Shown here piece after piece: positions 56,101-64,000 of a stretch of DNA of 64,000 bases (positions are counted from its first letter, which is position 1; the number at the start of each line of letters is the position of its first letter). Below the pieces are notes generated by a model, which had not been told where the DNA came from, searched no databases, and worked only from the letters and a program-made list of their open reading frames with translations. Both the position numbers and the translations under genes were made by a program. The stretch lies in the NCBI GenBank assembly GCA_029224185.1, contig CM055200.1, positions 11,271,670 through 11,335,669 on the forward strand, read 5' to 3'. The stretch is from Karalla daura. Taxonomy: Eukaryota > Chordata > Actinopteri > Chaetodontiformes > Leiognathidae.

Positions 56101-56594
56101 CTCAGATGAAAGACGGATGTTAAACATTGACAGAATAGCTTGCTAATTCCGCCCCCATCAAAGTGTAAATACAGCCTCAAGTATGTGAACAAGATATTGC
56201 AAGCAAAGATAAATTTGTTTATGCTCAAACCACCATCTACTGTTTTTAACGATGAAACGCTAACATAGGGATAAAAAGAGTGGCTCTGAAGAAAATGGCT
56301 GGATGGACACCTCCACATAACAAAGTTTCGTGTCATGCACTTTATCCTGGCCAAGCCTCTGTGTATTGCCGATTATGTGATCCAGAATTGTTGAAGAGAA
56401 GTGCACAGCTCACAGCTCAAGTGTAGCTCTGGGCTCAACACAGAGCTTTAATGAAACGTTAGAGGCATGTCTGTCTCTTCCTGTTCCACCACTGCAGCCA
56501 CTGACATGGAAGAAGACTCACCTGGCAGCTGCAACAGGTACTTGTATGGCTCGAGCAGAATTCGCTCCGAGGTGGCCTGCGAGTCACTGTCCAT
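47157..56594 (-). CDS. ggps1: Geranylgeranyl diphosphate synthase 1 (315 aa)
   Basis: This cytosolic enzyme condenses farnesyl diphosphate with isopentenyl diphosphate to make C20 geranylgeranyl diphosphate for protein prenylation. The minus-strand coding exons are 56594-56522, 55167-55097 and 47960-47157 (948 nt). The start ATG at 56594 has a strong context (gcaATGG, G at -3) and gives MDSDSQATSERILLEPYKYL, aligning with human from ERILLEPYKYLLQLPG. Exon 2 encodes GKQVRTKLSQAFNHWL. The long last exon holds the first aspartate-rich motif DDIED (residues 65-69), the KLRRG diphosphate-binding stretch, QKTGGLFGLAVGLMQLFSD, the second motif RDDYAN (188-193), and EGKFSFPTIHAI. Human GGPS1 is 300 residues; the extra length is mostly a divergent tail ending SSHNH. 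All catalytic residues are present. Confidence 0.96.
48113..48126 (+). promoter_or_regulatory. CTCF-like motif, perfect core match
   Basis: CCAGCAGAGGGCGC matches CCASYAGRKGGCRS at all 14 positions. It is in the large GGPS1 intron, 150 bp upstream (in gene sense) of the main coding exon. Confidence 0.6.
49345..49475 (+). repeat. Common teleost interspersed repeat, copy 3
   Basis: ttcctcccaaaccatgcatg, ccggagactctaaattgccc, gtgtgagactgaactg and gatgggctctagcagacccc are degenerate matches to the same fish repeat as at 26258-26465, here in plus orientation, in the GGPS1 intron. Confidence 0.55.
50612..50625 (+). promoter_or_regulatory. CTCF-like motif with one mismatch
   Basis: CCACTAGGGCGCAG matches CCASYAGRKGGCRS at 13 of 14 positions. 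It overlaps a GCGCCCT/AGGGCGC inverted repeat. Confidence 0.35.
50819..50888. repeat. (AC)n and (GT)n in inverted arrangement
   Basis: An (AC)n tract at 50819-50837 and a (GT)n tract at 50868-50888 are separated by about 30 nt of purine-rich DNA and can pair into a hairpin of about 18 bp. Confidence 0.85.
51330..51690. repeat. Possible dispersed miniature element in the GGPS1 intron
   Basis: Paired phrases such as gtgtgaaagctcacac, ggtccacctga and ggtcccggtccgaaccag on one side, and ttggtccaccctcag, cagtgtgaaagcagccc and ggtgcgaaagcgccct on the other, resemble non-autonomous fish DNA elements. Ends are not clear and no family is assigned. Confidence 0.35.
53545..54212 (+). mobile_element. 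Internally deleted, decayed Tc1/mariner-like element
   Basis: The left part reads through a Tc1-type transposase N terminus: an ORF from ATG 53647 begins MGKKWDLSDFEDGRVVV and continues through VSEIAYLMGF and ASVSR (paired-type helix-turn-helix) to about 53958. The right part has tttccagcaccttgttgaa and ends ggtgtacctaataaagtggc, the terminal inverted-repeat sequence of a well-known fish Tc1-like family (CACTTTATTAGGTACACC). The left counterpart (ctttgttacacc near 53550) is degraded. The DDE catalytic region is missing, leaving about 0.67 kb, so the copy cannot move itself. It lies inside the large GGPS1 intron. Confidence 0.8.
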
Positions 56595-57120
56595 TGCTTC
56601 AGGTTCATACAAATCTGAATTGAAGGACACATAATAATCAGAAAAGCACAGCTCGGTCGCATGGGCTTTGAAATGTTTCAATTCAACCTGTCAGGAGAAG
56701 CAAGTAAAATCATTACCCAAGGTTCAGAGATGAGTCACAGTCACAATTATTCTGCTGTTTTACAAATGTCTAACATCAGCTACTGAATCTGCAACAGCCT
56801 CCAGCAGTGCTGACAGTTTGAATTTAAACTACAAGCATTTATCAGCTCAATAATAAATACTGAGGCTTGTTATAATGACAGTCAACCAAGAAGCCTATAT
56901 AACATATTTTTATGAAGTTTTAGTGAAAACCAGCTTTTGCAGCAGGTTTAAATTTTGATTCTGTGTCCCTAATATTTACTCATTCCTGAAAGGAGCTTCA
57001 GCAACAAAAAAAAATGATGTACCATTTTTGCCTGAATGACATGTCAGGAGTGACAAGCACTTTATGTGACTCATTGCGACGGCAACAATCCCAGTCCCAG
57101 TGTGTTTAACTCCACCTACC
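56595..57120 (-). other. ggps1: GGPS1 5' UTR: first coding exon leader and upstream non-coding exon donor
   Basis: On the minus strand, an acceptor (cttctcctgacag) at 56688 opens the exon that carries the start codon. Upstream, CAGCCAAG/GTAGGT at 57120/57119 is a good donor, so a non-coding exon probably runs from the divergent promoter down to 57120. Within the leader, an ATG at 56662 (C at -3, weak) opens a frame that overlaps the main start and ends three codons into coding exon 2. Confidence 0.5.
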
Positions 57121-57399
57121 TTGGCTGCTGTCAGTCAGTCCTGTTAGCCAGGCTGCTAGGCGGCTAGCATTAGCAGGCTAACCTAAATGCGCTCGTATAT
57201 CACAATTGAGCATATCTTTCTTTCTTTCTTTTCAGAATAAAATCCGCCTCATCCCGACTGATCGACTAAGGCACACGATGAGAGTCCAGCACCCGCACTT
57301 TTATCTCATTTTCGGTTCCCTATGTCACTGGCTAACACCCCTACGCTAGTATCTTTCCGCTACGCACTATTCAGACACATTTCAAGTCAGGCTAGTTTT

Positions 57400-57750
57400 G
57401 TTCAGCTTCCTATATATGCCTCAGCCTCAGTACAGAGCAGGCGCAGACTAAGTGTTGCATTTACATAACCACGCAGCCCGGTTGAGCCTTCTAACGTGTA
57501 AAAACTCCGGCTCGGTGATCGACGGGCCAACCCGTGATACATATCAAACATACATATGTTTTCAGCGCTTGGGAGTTGTAGTTTTTCAATGTTCCTCCAG
57601 TCCGTATTGTGAGAACCAGCCAATCAGATTTCCCTGTACCCCGTACCAGACAGAAAATCATCCAATGGGTGAGTGTTTCTCTTGGAGGAGGCGGGGCTAA
57701 CATATCCGTTAATCGCTGCGAGGGGGCGGAGTCTTTGGATCGCAGAAGGA
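57400..57750. promoter_or_regulatory. Divergent promoter of GGPS1 and ARID4B
   Basis: The two genes point away from each other and their predicted first exons leave only a few hundred bases between them. On the minus strand ACTACAACTCCCA (57582-57570) matches the ACTACAAYTCCC element bound by ZNF143/THAP11 and typical of housekeeping and bidirectional promoters. CCAAT boxes lie at 57620-57624 and 57662-57666. There is no TATA box. The head-to-head arrangement is also the human one as I recall it. Confidence 0.7.
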
Positions 57751-57945
57751 GCTAGGCTAGAGGAGCTACTCAACAAGGCGAACAGCCGCAGCAGCTCTGC
57801 TGAAAGCACTTCTACCCATCCGCATTCAACATCCACTGGGTACGGCGTTCAAATCGGCCAGATCCTTTTCCAACATAAATGCTCCTATGGATTACTGATA
57901 CTGTTGCGTCGAAAAACACGAGTGTTTCTCAACTTGACAGCACAG
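57750..57945 (+). other. arid4b: ARID4B probable non-coding first exon
   Basis: The sequence ends in the strong donor CACAG/GTAAGC at 57945/57946 and shows no coding ORF with a good start. It contains two upstream ATGs near its 3' end (57879 and 57887). The 5' end is an estimate. Confidence 0.5.
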
Positions 57946-60117
57946 GTAAGCCTGCTTTTGTTCGACCAAGGCATCGATATTTTGATTATTTTACCGACGT
58001 TAGCTGGCTTCCCTGCTGGTACCAAGGCAACCTTGACGATAGCTGACTTGTTAACTAATGCTACGATGTGTTTTGGTGGGGGATTTAACAGAATGAATGA
58101 ATAAACCGACGGCGGAGAAATCAGTAAAAAAAACTTGGTCTGCGCGATGATAAAGTTATTGTGCTAGATTAAGCTCATGAGCACGGTGAAATGTTATGGC
58201 AGTCCAGTGCTGAATAGTTTCGAGGCTGCAGTCAGAGTGTTGTGTTGTTGAGCGGAGGAATCCTCCGAGAGGCTGTCGTCGAGCAGCCCCTGTCATGGTG
58301 CTCCCTACTAGCAGATAAAAGTGATATTACATGATACCACGGGCGACCTGTTTAAGCCTGGACGCGATCTGTCGACCAGCTTGCGACCAAGCTGTGTAAT
58401 TTAACAGGAAATTTGCATTGTCAGGCGTTTCTTTTGTGAGATCGCTAGCTTGTCCCGGTTGACTTGTCCAGTCAGTCCAGTGTAATCGTGGACGAGCTGT
58501 GTGCTACTTCGCATGAAAAAGCCGTGTGATTTGTTGTAGCCATACACCGAGATGCGAGGTGGACTAATTTTCCTCTCTGCTACAGACAGAGCACTTCTCT
58601 ATGCTGGGCTTGCGTGACCAGTGTTTTGCACATTTCCGTAACTGGCAACATCGCGATGAAACAGATTTAAATGGCTGTACTTAATCACAGCTGCTGGGTT
58701 TATGACGGTACAAAAGACGATCGAGGCTCGGGTGTATGCGTGCATTATTATTATTATTGTTGTTGGTGGTGGTGGTGGTCAATCAGTCTACCAAACAGTC
58801 TGGGGCGGATGACATTGTATCCTCCGCGATCATTCAGTGCGACCACAAATGAGGGCTGCGACCTTGGCTCCTGCTCTAACAATAAAATGTAGTGTCGGTG
58901 TTATTACTAATGCCAATGTAATACAGCGTTACCGAGTCCTGCCCGAGCTTGACCTTGTTGCGAACCGTCTGCTCGACTTGTTTCTTTGTCAGGAGCAAAC
59001 CTCACTCAGCGTTACTCCGTGAACAGTCAGCGAAATGCCAACGCCGTCGATAAAGGGAACATTTTGTGAAGAAAGAAAGTGGCTCGTCTACCCCCCACCA
59101 CCCCGACTTTGTTCTCAACTTAACGCTGTTATTGCGGCACCAGCTTTAATGTGACATTAGTACACAGGTCTGTCGGTGTAGCCTGCCCATAAGCAGTGTT
59201 GTTATCGCTCTATTTTTGCTGTCGGGTGTACTCTCTCCGCACCGAGACGAGGAGGAGGAGGAGGGGGAGAGAGAGAGAGCAGTGAAACGAAAATGAACGG
59301 TGTCGAGGGGGGCCCGGGGCTTGCTCTTTCCTCTCAAAACTAAGAGATTCGTGTCCGACACAGAAATGGCTGGAACGAAGGTGGGGAGGGGGGGCAGGTT
59401 GAATTGCGTTAGCGCCGTTCCCGCAATTTCGCAGTGTTTTGTTGTGCGCCCAAGAGCTTTTCCTCTTTGAGCCGACTGTCAGCTACAGAAATGGCGTCAT
59501 CCTCTGCTGTAGTGCTGCTGGAGTCGGTGCGGTGCAGGCAGCAGGACTCAGCCACGCTGCCGTACCCAGGGCTGCTCCCACTCCAGACCCCAAGCACTCC
59601 ATTTGTCTGCAGACCTGGTTAGTTCCTGACTGTTTGCTAGCCCTTAGTAGCTTGCGGACTGACTGCTGACTGGCTGGCTGGCTGGCTGATTGGCGTGCAC
59701 CGGGCATTACATAAACAGCTTTACGGTCTCCGTGCGAACGGGAGTGATCAGCCTGCCTTCGGTTTTGCACTTTGCAACGCCGATATTGCGAAGGCAATGT
59801 GCCGTAAAAGCTCGCACACGCTTGGGTTATTTACGCATACAAACTTCGTCTTTATTCGGTTGCAGCCTCGACATTCCTGAAGCGAGATTTCATGTGCAGG
59901 CGATGTGAAATGCGTGTGTGATGTGAAATGTGTGCCGCCCTGCCTTTTCATGGCATCCAGCAGTGTGGCAGAAGAAGTGATGTCATCATAACATAATCGT
60001 GTCTTGTTGTGGCAGACTGAAGTTGGCATCGTATGTAATGACTAACAGCCTGTCAAACCTCTGTTTCCAGCCTCGGATTCGTCAACCTGGTCACCTAGAG
60101 GACTCATAGAGAGATGA
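57879..60117 (+). promoter_or_regulatory. arid4b: Predicted spliced 37-codon upstream ORF overlapping the ARID4B start codon
   Basis: If exon 57945 joins exon 60071, the ATG at 57879 opens a frame of 37 codons (22 complete codons, one codon split by the junction, then 14 more). Its TGA stop at 60115-60117 overlaps the ARID4B ATG at 60114-60116 as ATGA. The upstream start context is weak (T at -3, C at +4), allowing leaky scanning. The overlap would permit termination-reinitiation. Both splice sites match consensus, but the junction is predicted. Confidence 0.5.
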
Positions 60118-60119
60118 AG
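60114..60119 (+). CDS. arid4b: ARID4B first coding exon (Met-Lys only), partial gene
   Basis: ARID4B is a nuclear subunit of the SIN3-HDAC repressor complex with Tudor, ARID and chromo-like domains. Here the exon 60071-60119 has an acceptor (ctgtttccag), a 43-nt leader, ATG AAG, and the donor GTGCGT. ARID4A and ARID4B proteins both begin Met-Lys-Ala, so a two-codon first coding exon is consistent with the family. The main support is position: head-to-head with GGPS1, as in human. The next coding exon (DEPPYLTVG region) is not seen before 64000 and must lie beyond the window. Confidence 0.6.
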
Positions 60120-61555
60120 GTGCGTTCATTCATTTTTCCCCCCACCCCCTGCAACTCTTTTTAATCCCACAGGAGGTGGGAAGCTCATTGATCCCTCTTA
60201 GTTCGGCATTACCCATCCCTTAACCCCTGTCTCTTAATGTTAAATATCAATATTTTATATGCATGGCCTCTTTCTCTTGTCCTTGTGGATACAGCTGGTG
60301 TGAACTTTTGGTAAATGTCAATTTTGGCCTTGTTCAAACACGGGGCAGCAAGTGCATTGGGTGTGAGCCAAAGCAATGTGTTTATTTGATAAGCATGATA
60401 CTGAGTGTGCAGTGGCTTCAGGTGCGTTTTCAAACACAAATTGTGCTCAGTTATTTTAATGTTATGCTTTACTATGCAGCATTATTGAATTTGATGTCGA
60501 GGCTGCTTCACAGTGTGTACTGCCATACTGCCATATTAATTATGTTTTAAAATCTGCCTTCCTGCTTCACCTAAATCCATCCAAGTGTGAAATCCACAAT
60601 ATATTCAAGCGTTGTAAGCTTTGCAAGTCCTATTGAGTTCAAAAGAGCTGCCAGACATTACGTGATTTTCTTTAAATTCACTGTGTTATATCGATTAGAT
60701 ATTCATGTCTTGCACAACCCACAGATGCATATCATTTTTTAATTCCCCATGTGACACACAGAAGTGTTGACAAGCATTTCTAGTTGCTAGTTGCTTCGTA
60801 CACTACATAACTAACCTGCATTTGTCAATATTCAACAATTACTGTGAAAACCTCAGGTAGAGACAGAAGAAATGCTTACTAATAAGCAGTGTCTGTTGTC
60901 TGCATTTATGCTTTTTAACCACTGGTGCTGCTGACTTGAACTGCATGGTGATTTCTGTGGTTATGTAATAAACTGTTTGTGTCAGAGGAAGACGGTGGAA
61001 ATCATGCTGTCATGACTGAAAATGTGTTATAAGGAACATAGAGCATCCAGGCACGGACGAGAGGAAAACAAAAGAGGTTCATTCACCTCTTGGTCTTGTT
61101 TTAATGCTCAGTGTTTGCATGAAAAAAAACCTGAATGTGTGAGCATTGATCTAACTGATGCTGTTAGTTGTCGGATGAGAGGCTCTTATTAGTTGATTAT
61201 CATGCTTACTCTTGGTTATTTTCCAAACTGCTGACAGGAGCAGTGTTTTCACATTGGCATTTGTGGTTTAATGTTGGATCATTTGTTGCTTTCACAGTGT
61301 CTGTAGTCGTCTGGCTCTGCTGATGCTTGAGGAGTGTTAACTTGTTTTACTGCTCTCTATAGTAGGAGCATATGCTCGGTGCCTAAACTGTAAATTGCTC
61401 TGCAACTAGGACAGCTCTTCATAATGTTTGCTTAGCATTTAATGTCATTTTGCCTCATAGTCTGGTCTTCTCTCATCAAGCGCGCATGTTGTTTTAACAC
61501 TGGGAGCTGAATAAACATGTTACACGTCAACATGTGTTAATGGGCCAGTGTTAAT

Positions 61556-61860
61556 GTTAAAGGGCCACTCCACTTATTTCACACAAGTCTTCTCTGTGGC
61601 TGTGGTGGATAACATAAACCATATGAAGTCATCAAGGTTATCTCAGCCCGGGCTTCAGATATAGTTTAGGATCCTGTGTCAGTCTGCATGCTGCTGGGGG
61701 TGCAGTTTGAAAAATGTATGATTCAGTCTTGAGAGGGTTTGAGATGAAAAGCATTTTAGTTTTGACCGCTCTGCTTTAAATCTCAACTGTGCCTTTTGAT
61801 CAAAGCCGGTCGTAGGAAAAATTGTGTGTACAATGTCCCCAATGTTGAGTTACTCCTGCA
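61556..61860. repeat. Possible TTAA-type miniature element fragment
   Basis: It starts TTAAAGGGCCACTCCACTTA, a phrase resembling the end of an abundant fish miniature element (ttaaagg..actccac). No matching right end is found. Confidence 0.3.
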
Positions 61861-63326
61861 TTTATTTGAGTCAGTGCGTTGCTGTGGTAACATGGTCCGT
61901 GCTTTTTTGGACGCGACCCTCAGCAGGCTGTTGTGATTAAGAGTGTCCCTACTTGGGAACCAGACACAAGTGCTGAAACCCCCACTGAGGCCTCATGGCC
62001 ACATCTCATTCAGAAGACAAAAATGGGGTTTTTGTACTTTGGACTAGTCCATGCAAAATTTTGCAAATGACGAGGAGTTGGTGTGTTTAAAGAGTTAAGG
62101 TGTAAGTGGATTAATTGTGGGCTAATTAATTCACAAGCTGAGTTTCATTAGAAAACTTTGAAGGTCTGTTCTTTGATTTAAGTTGTGTGCGACCCTGCAG
62201 GATGAATGGATTTGCCCAGAACGGTTACATATTTTTTTTTTGGAATATGTTTGCTCTCAGAAAGCTTTAAGATGATTATATTTTTCTCGTTCGATGCTGC
62301 CATGGCATTGCCAAGGCAACTCCTGCTGAAGCACCAGTCGCTGGGACTGCGGTGACTCTGGTTTGGACAAAGAGGTGATTCACAGCAGGATTATTGTACG
62401 TGTGAGCTTGGCTGGGAGCGAGCTTAATTCTTTCCTGCATGCCTCTTGCATGTTCCTTTGTTCGACCTACAAGCCTATTCATTACTGCACAATATAACGG
62501 TCAAAAACAATTGTTTATATTATTTCATTAATGCTGCTTAGTGCTTGAATGCAGTGTTTGAATAGATGCAGTTTTACAGACATTGATATAATGCAATCCT
62601 CAGAATAAAAAAAGATATATATATATTTATTTATAATGCAGTCCACAAGAACTCATTCAGACATTTAACTGTCAGGTCATCTTGTCCTCCACCAGACTCA
62701 CCAGGTGCCACAGCGGCTCACAGACTTGCTTCTGTTATACATCTTGTATTAAAGTGTAGACTAAGGCAAAAGTATTAGCGCTCGCTGTACACGTTATGTG
62801 TTTATATTTATTATTGATTTTCCTCTGATGATGCATTAATTAGACCCCATCTCCTAAATGATGCTTTAATTAGACTCTGACTGTGTCATTACTCTCTAAT
62901 GTGTTCAACAACTTGAACCCATTTCAGTGTTTTGTTGACTAACTTTTGTTCCGTAACTAATTATTTACGTTCAGTAATGGCATCAGAACAGCTTTATTAC
63001 AACAGTATTTCCAAAAGGACCTGTAATGAGAATATTTCTCCGTTTTATTTGGCTTTCAAAAGTCTCCTGCCTCTCGCCTCAAAGGGGGAGATTAACAGGT
63101 CCGATATAGATGACCTGGAAGTAATGATCTGAGCAATCGCAGGCTGTAAATAGTGTATGATAACAACATGTGATAGTGGGCAAGATGGAGTGATAACATT
63201 TGACTCCTCCGCTGATACTCATCATTAGAGCTTTGCAACTAATGGGCGACCGGCGTAGCATTGACCTCCTTCATGCTGTTGTTACCGTGCTGTTTTGTGG
63301 GCTAGTAGCGATTTGTGAATGCTGTC

Positions 63327-63962
63327 TTAAAGTTACGGTCCGTAACTTTCAGAGGGAGGTAGACTGCCCAGAAGGTTTGAACAAGCACACGTTAGCGGGC
63401 CCTCCCTCTTCCTCTCTGCAGCGTGACACCCCCGCCCCCAGAGCTCCACCCCCACGGCGGGGCCTGTCCTGCAGACCATAGGTCTGTAACCACGGCAACA
63501 GAGGAAGCCGGTTAAGCAGCGTCGAAGCATAGTCAACTATGTCCATGTGTATGAAATGCTGCCTAAACAGCGTATAATGCGGTATCAACCAGCGCTACAA
63601 CTAATGGGCCCCTGAGAGACTTCCATAGACGACTCTAGCTGTCAGTAACAACTCCAACAGTAACACACTAGAGAGGCTCGGCTGTAAAGTCAGAGGAGCA
63701 GCTGACTATTAGGGGTCTATGCAAAAAGCTAGCAGAAATGCGTAGTTGTTTAGCAGAAAGGTGGCCACATTGAAGTTGCTCCTCCTCACTGTGACTTTAC
63801 TGCGATTGCTTGTTTTTGTCTGGGAGCTGTAGATTCTTGTAAGTGCAATTAGAGGAGCAAGAGAAGCTTATTTTTCTTCTTTTCTTTTTTTCCCCCCCCA
63901 CAGATAATCCATGTCAGGACATAGTCACAGATATGAAAAAAAGCCGCACACTGCAGCTTTAA
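63327..63962. mobile_element. Probable TTAA-flanked miniature inverted-repeat element
   Basis: The segment is bounded by TTAA at both ends (63327-63330 and 63959-63962). The left end reads TTAAAGTTACGG and the right end, reversed, TTAAAGCTGCAGTGTGCGG. Internal catgtcaggacatagtcacag close to the right end matches my recollection of a very common teleost element. TTAA flanks suggest piggyBac-type mobilisation. No transposase is encoded. Confidence 0.5.
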
Positions 63963-64000
63963 ATGTGAATTATTTAGCCTTAATTCATCAGCGCTGGCTG

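Larger units (their letters stand above)
60120..64000 (+). other. arid4b: ARID4B intron, non-coding to the window end
   Basis: No recognisable exon on either strand. It holds possible repeats at 61556-61860 and 63327-63962 and is otherwise AT-rich unique-looking DNA. Confidence 0.6.

Noticed and set aside
57673..57945. Open frame without ATG through the ARID4B first exon
   Set aside because: It lacks an ATG, starts in the promoter, and meets a TAG soon after the predicted splice into 60071, so it is not an N-terminal extension of ARID4B.

Overview
This is vertebrate nuclear DNA, almost certainly from a teleost fish. The genes are split into short exons by GT-AG introns, microsatellites are long and frequent, and several interspersed repeats look like common fish elements. 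Five protein-coding genes are recognisable by their residues. They keep the order and relative orientation I recall for human 1q42.3 (LYST, GNG4, B3GALNT2, GGPS1, ARID4B, read from the opposite end), except that TBCE is not visible between B3GALNT2 and GGPS1. The species cannot be named from the window.

Layout. (1) 218-15009, plus strand: the last 30 coding exons (29 plus one candidate cassette exon) of LYST, ending in the PH-BEACH, BEACH and WD40 modules; its 3' UTR runs to about 16.5-17.4 kb. (2) 17.6-27.4 kb, plus: GNG4, a 75-residue G-protein gamma subunit in two coding exons separated by a 7.3 kb repeat-bearing intron. (3) 27.4-32.2 kb: intergenic. (4) 32.23-39.9 kb, plus: B3GALNT2, complete in 12 exons and 500 residues, with a recognisable promoter. 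(5) 39.9-46.4 kb: intergenic, where TBCE would be expected; it holds a fish repeat with a very long (GT)n. (6) 46.4-57.1 kb, minus: GGPS1, three coding exons and 315 residues, with a Tc1-like relic and other repeats in or beside its introns. (7) 57.1-57.75 kb: a compact divergent promoter. (8) 57.75-64 kb, plus: the first two exons of ARID4B, of which only Met-Lys is coding; the rest is intron.

The genes serve different processes: lysosome-related organelle traffic (LYST), G-protein signalling (GNG4), dystroglycan O-glycosylation (B3GALNT2), isoprenoid supply (GGPS1) and chromatin repression (ARID4B). One biochemical link exists: GGPS1 makes the geranylgeranyl donor needed by CaaX proteins ending in Leu, and GNG4 ends in such a box (CSIL).

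I found no unknown multi-gene system. The most interesting signals are fine-scale: a predicted spliced upstream ORF in ARID4B whose stop overlaps the main start as AUGA; a symmetric 162-nt candidate exon in LYST; ZNF143/THAP11-type sites in both housekeeping promoters; two strong hairpins around one short LYST exon; a (TG)50 tract 31 nt from a B3GALNT2 splice acceptor; CTCF-like motifs around the GGPS1 3' end; and the missing TBCE. Exon limits come from reading splice sites and protein similarity by eye; UTR ends and transcription starts are estimates.
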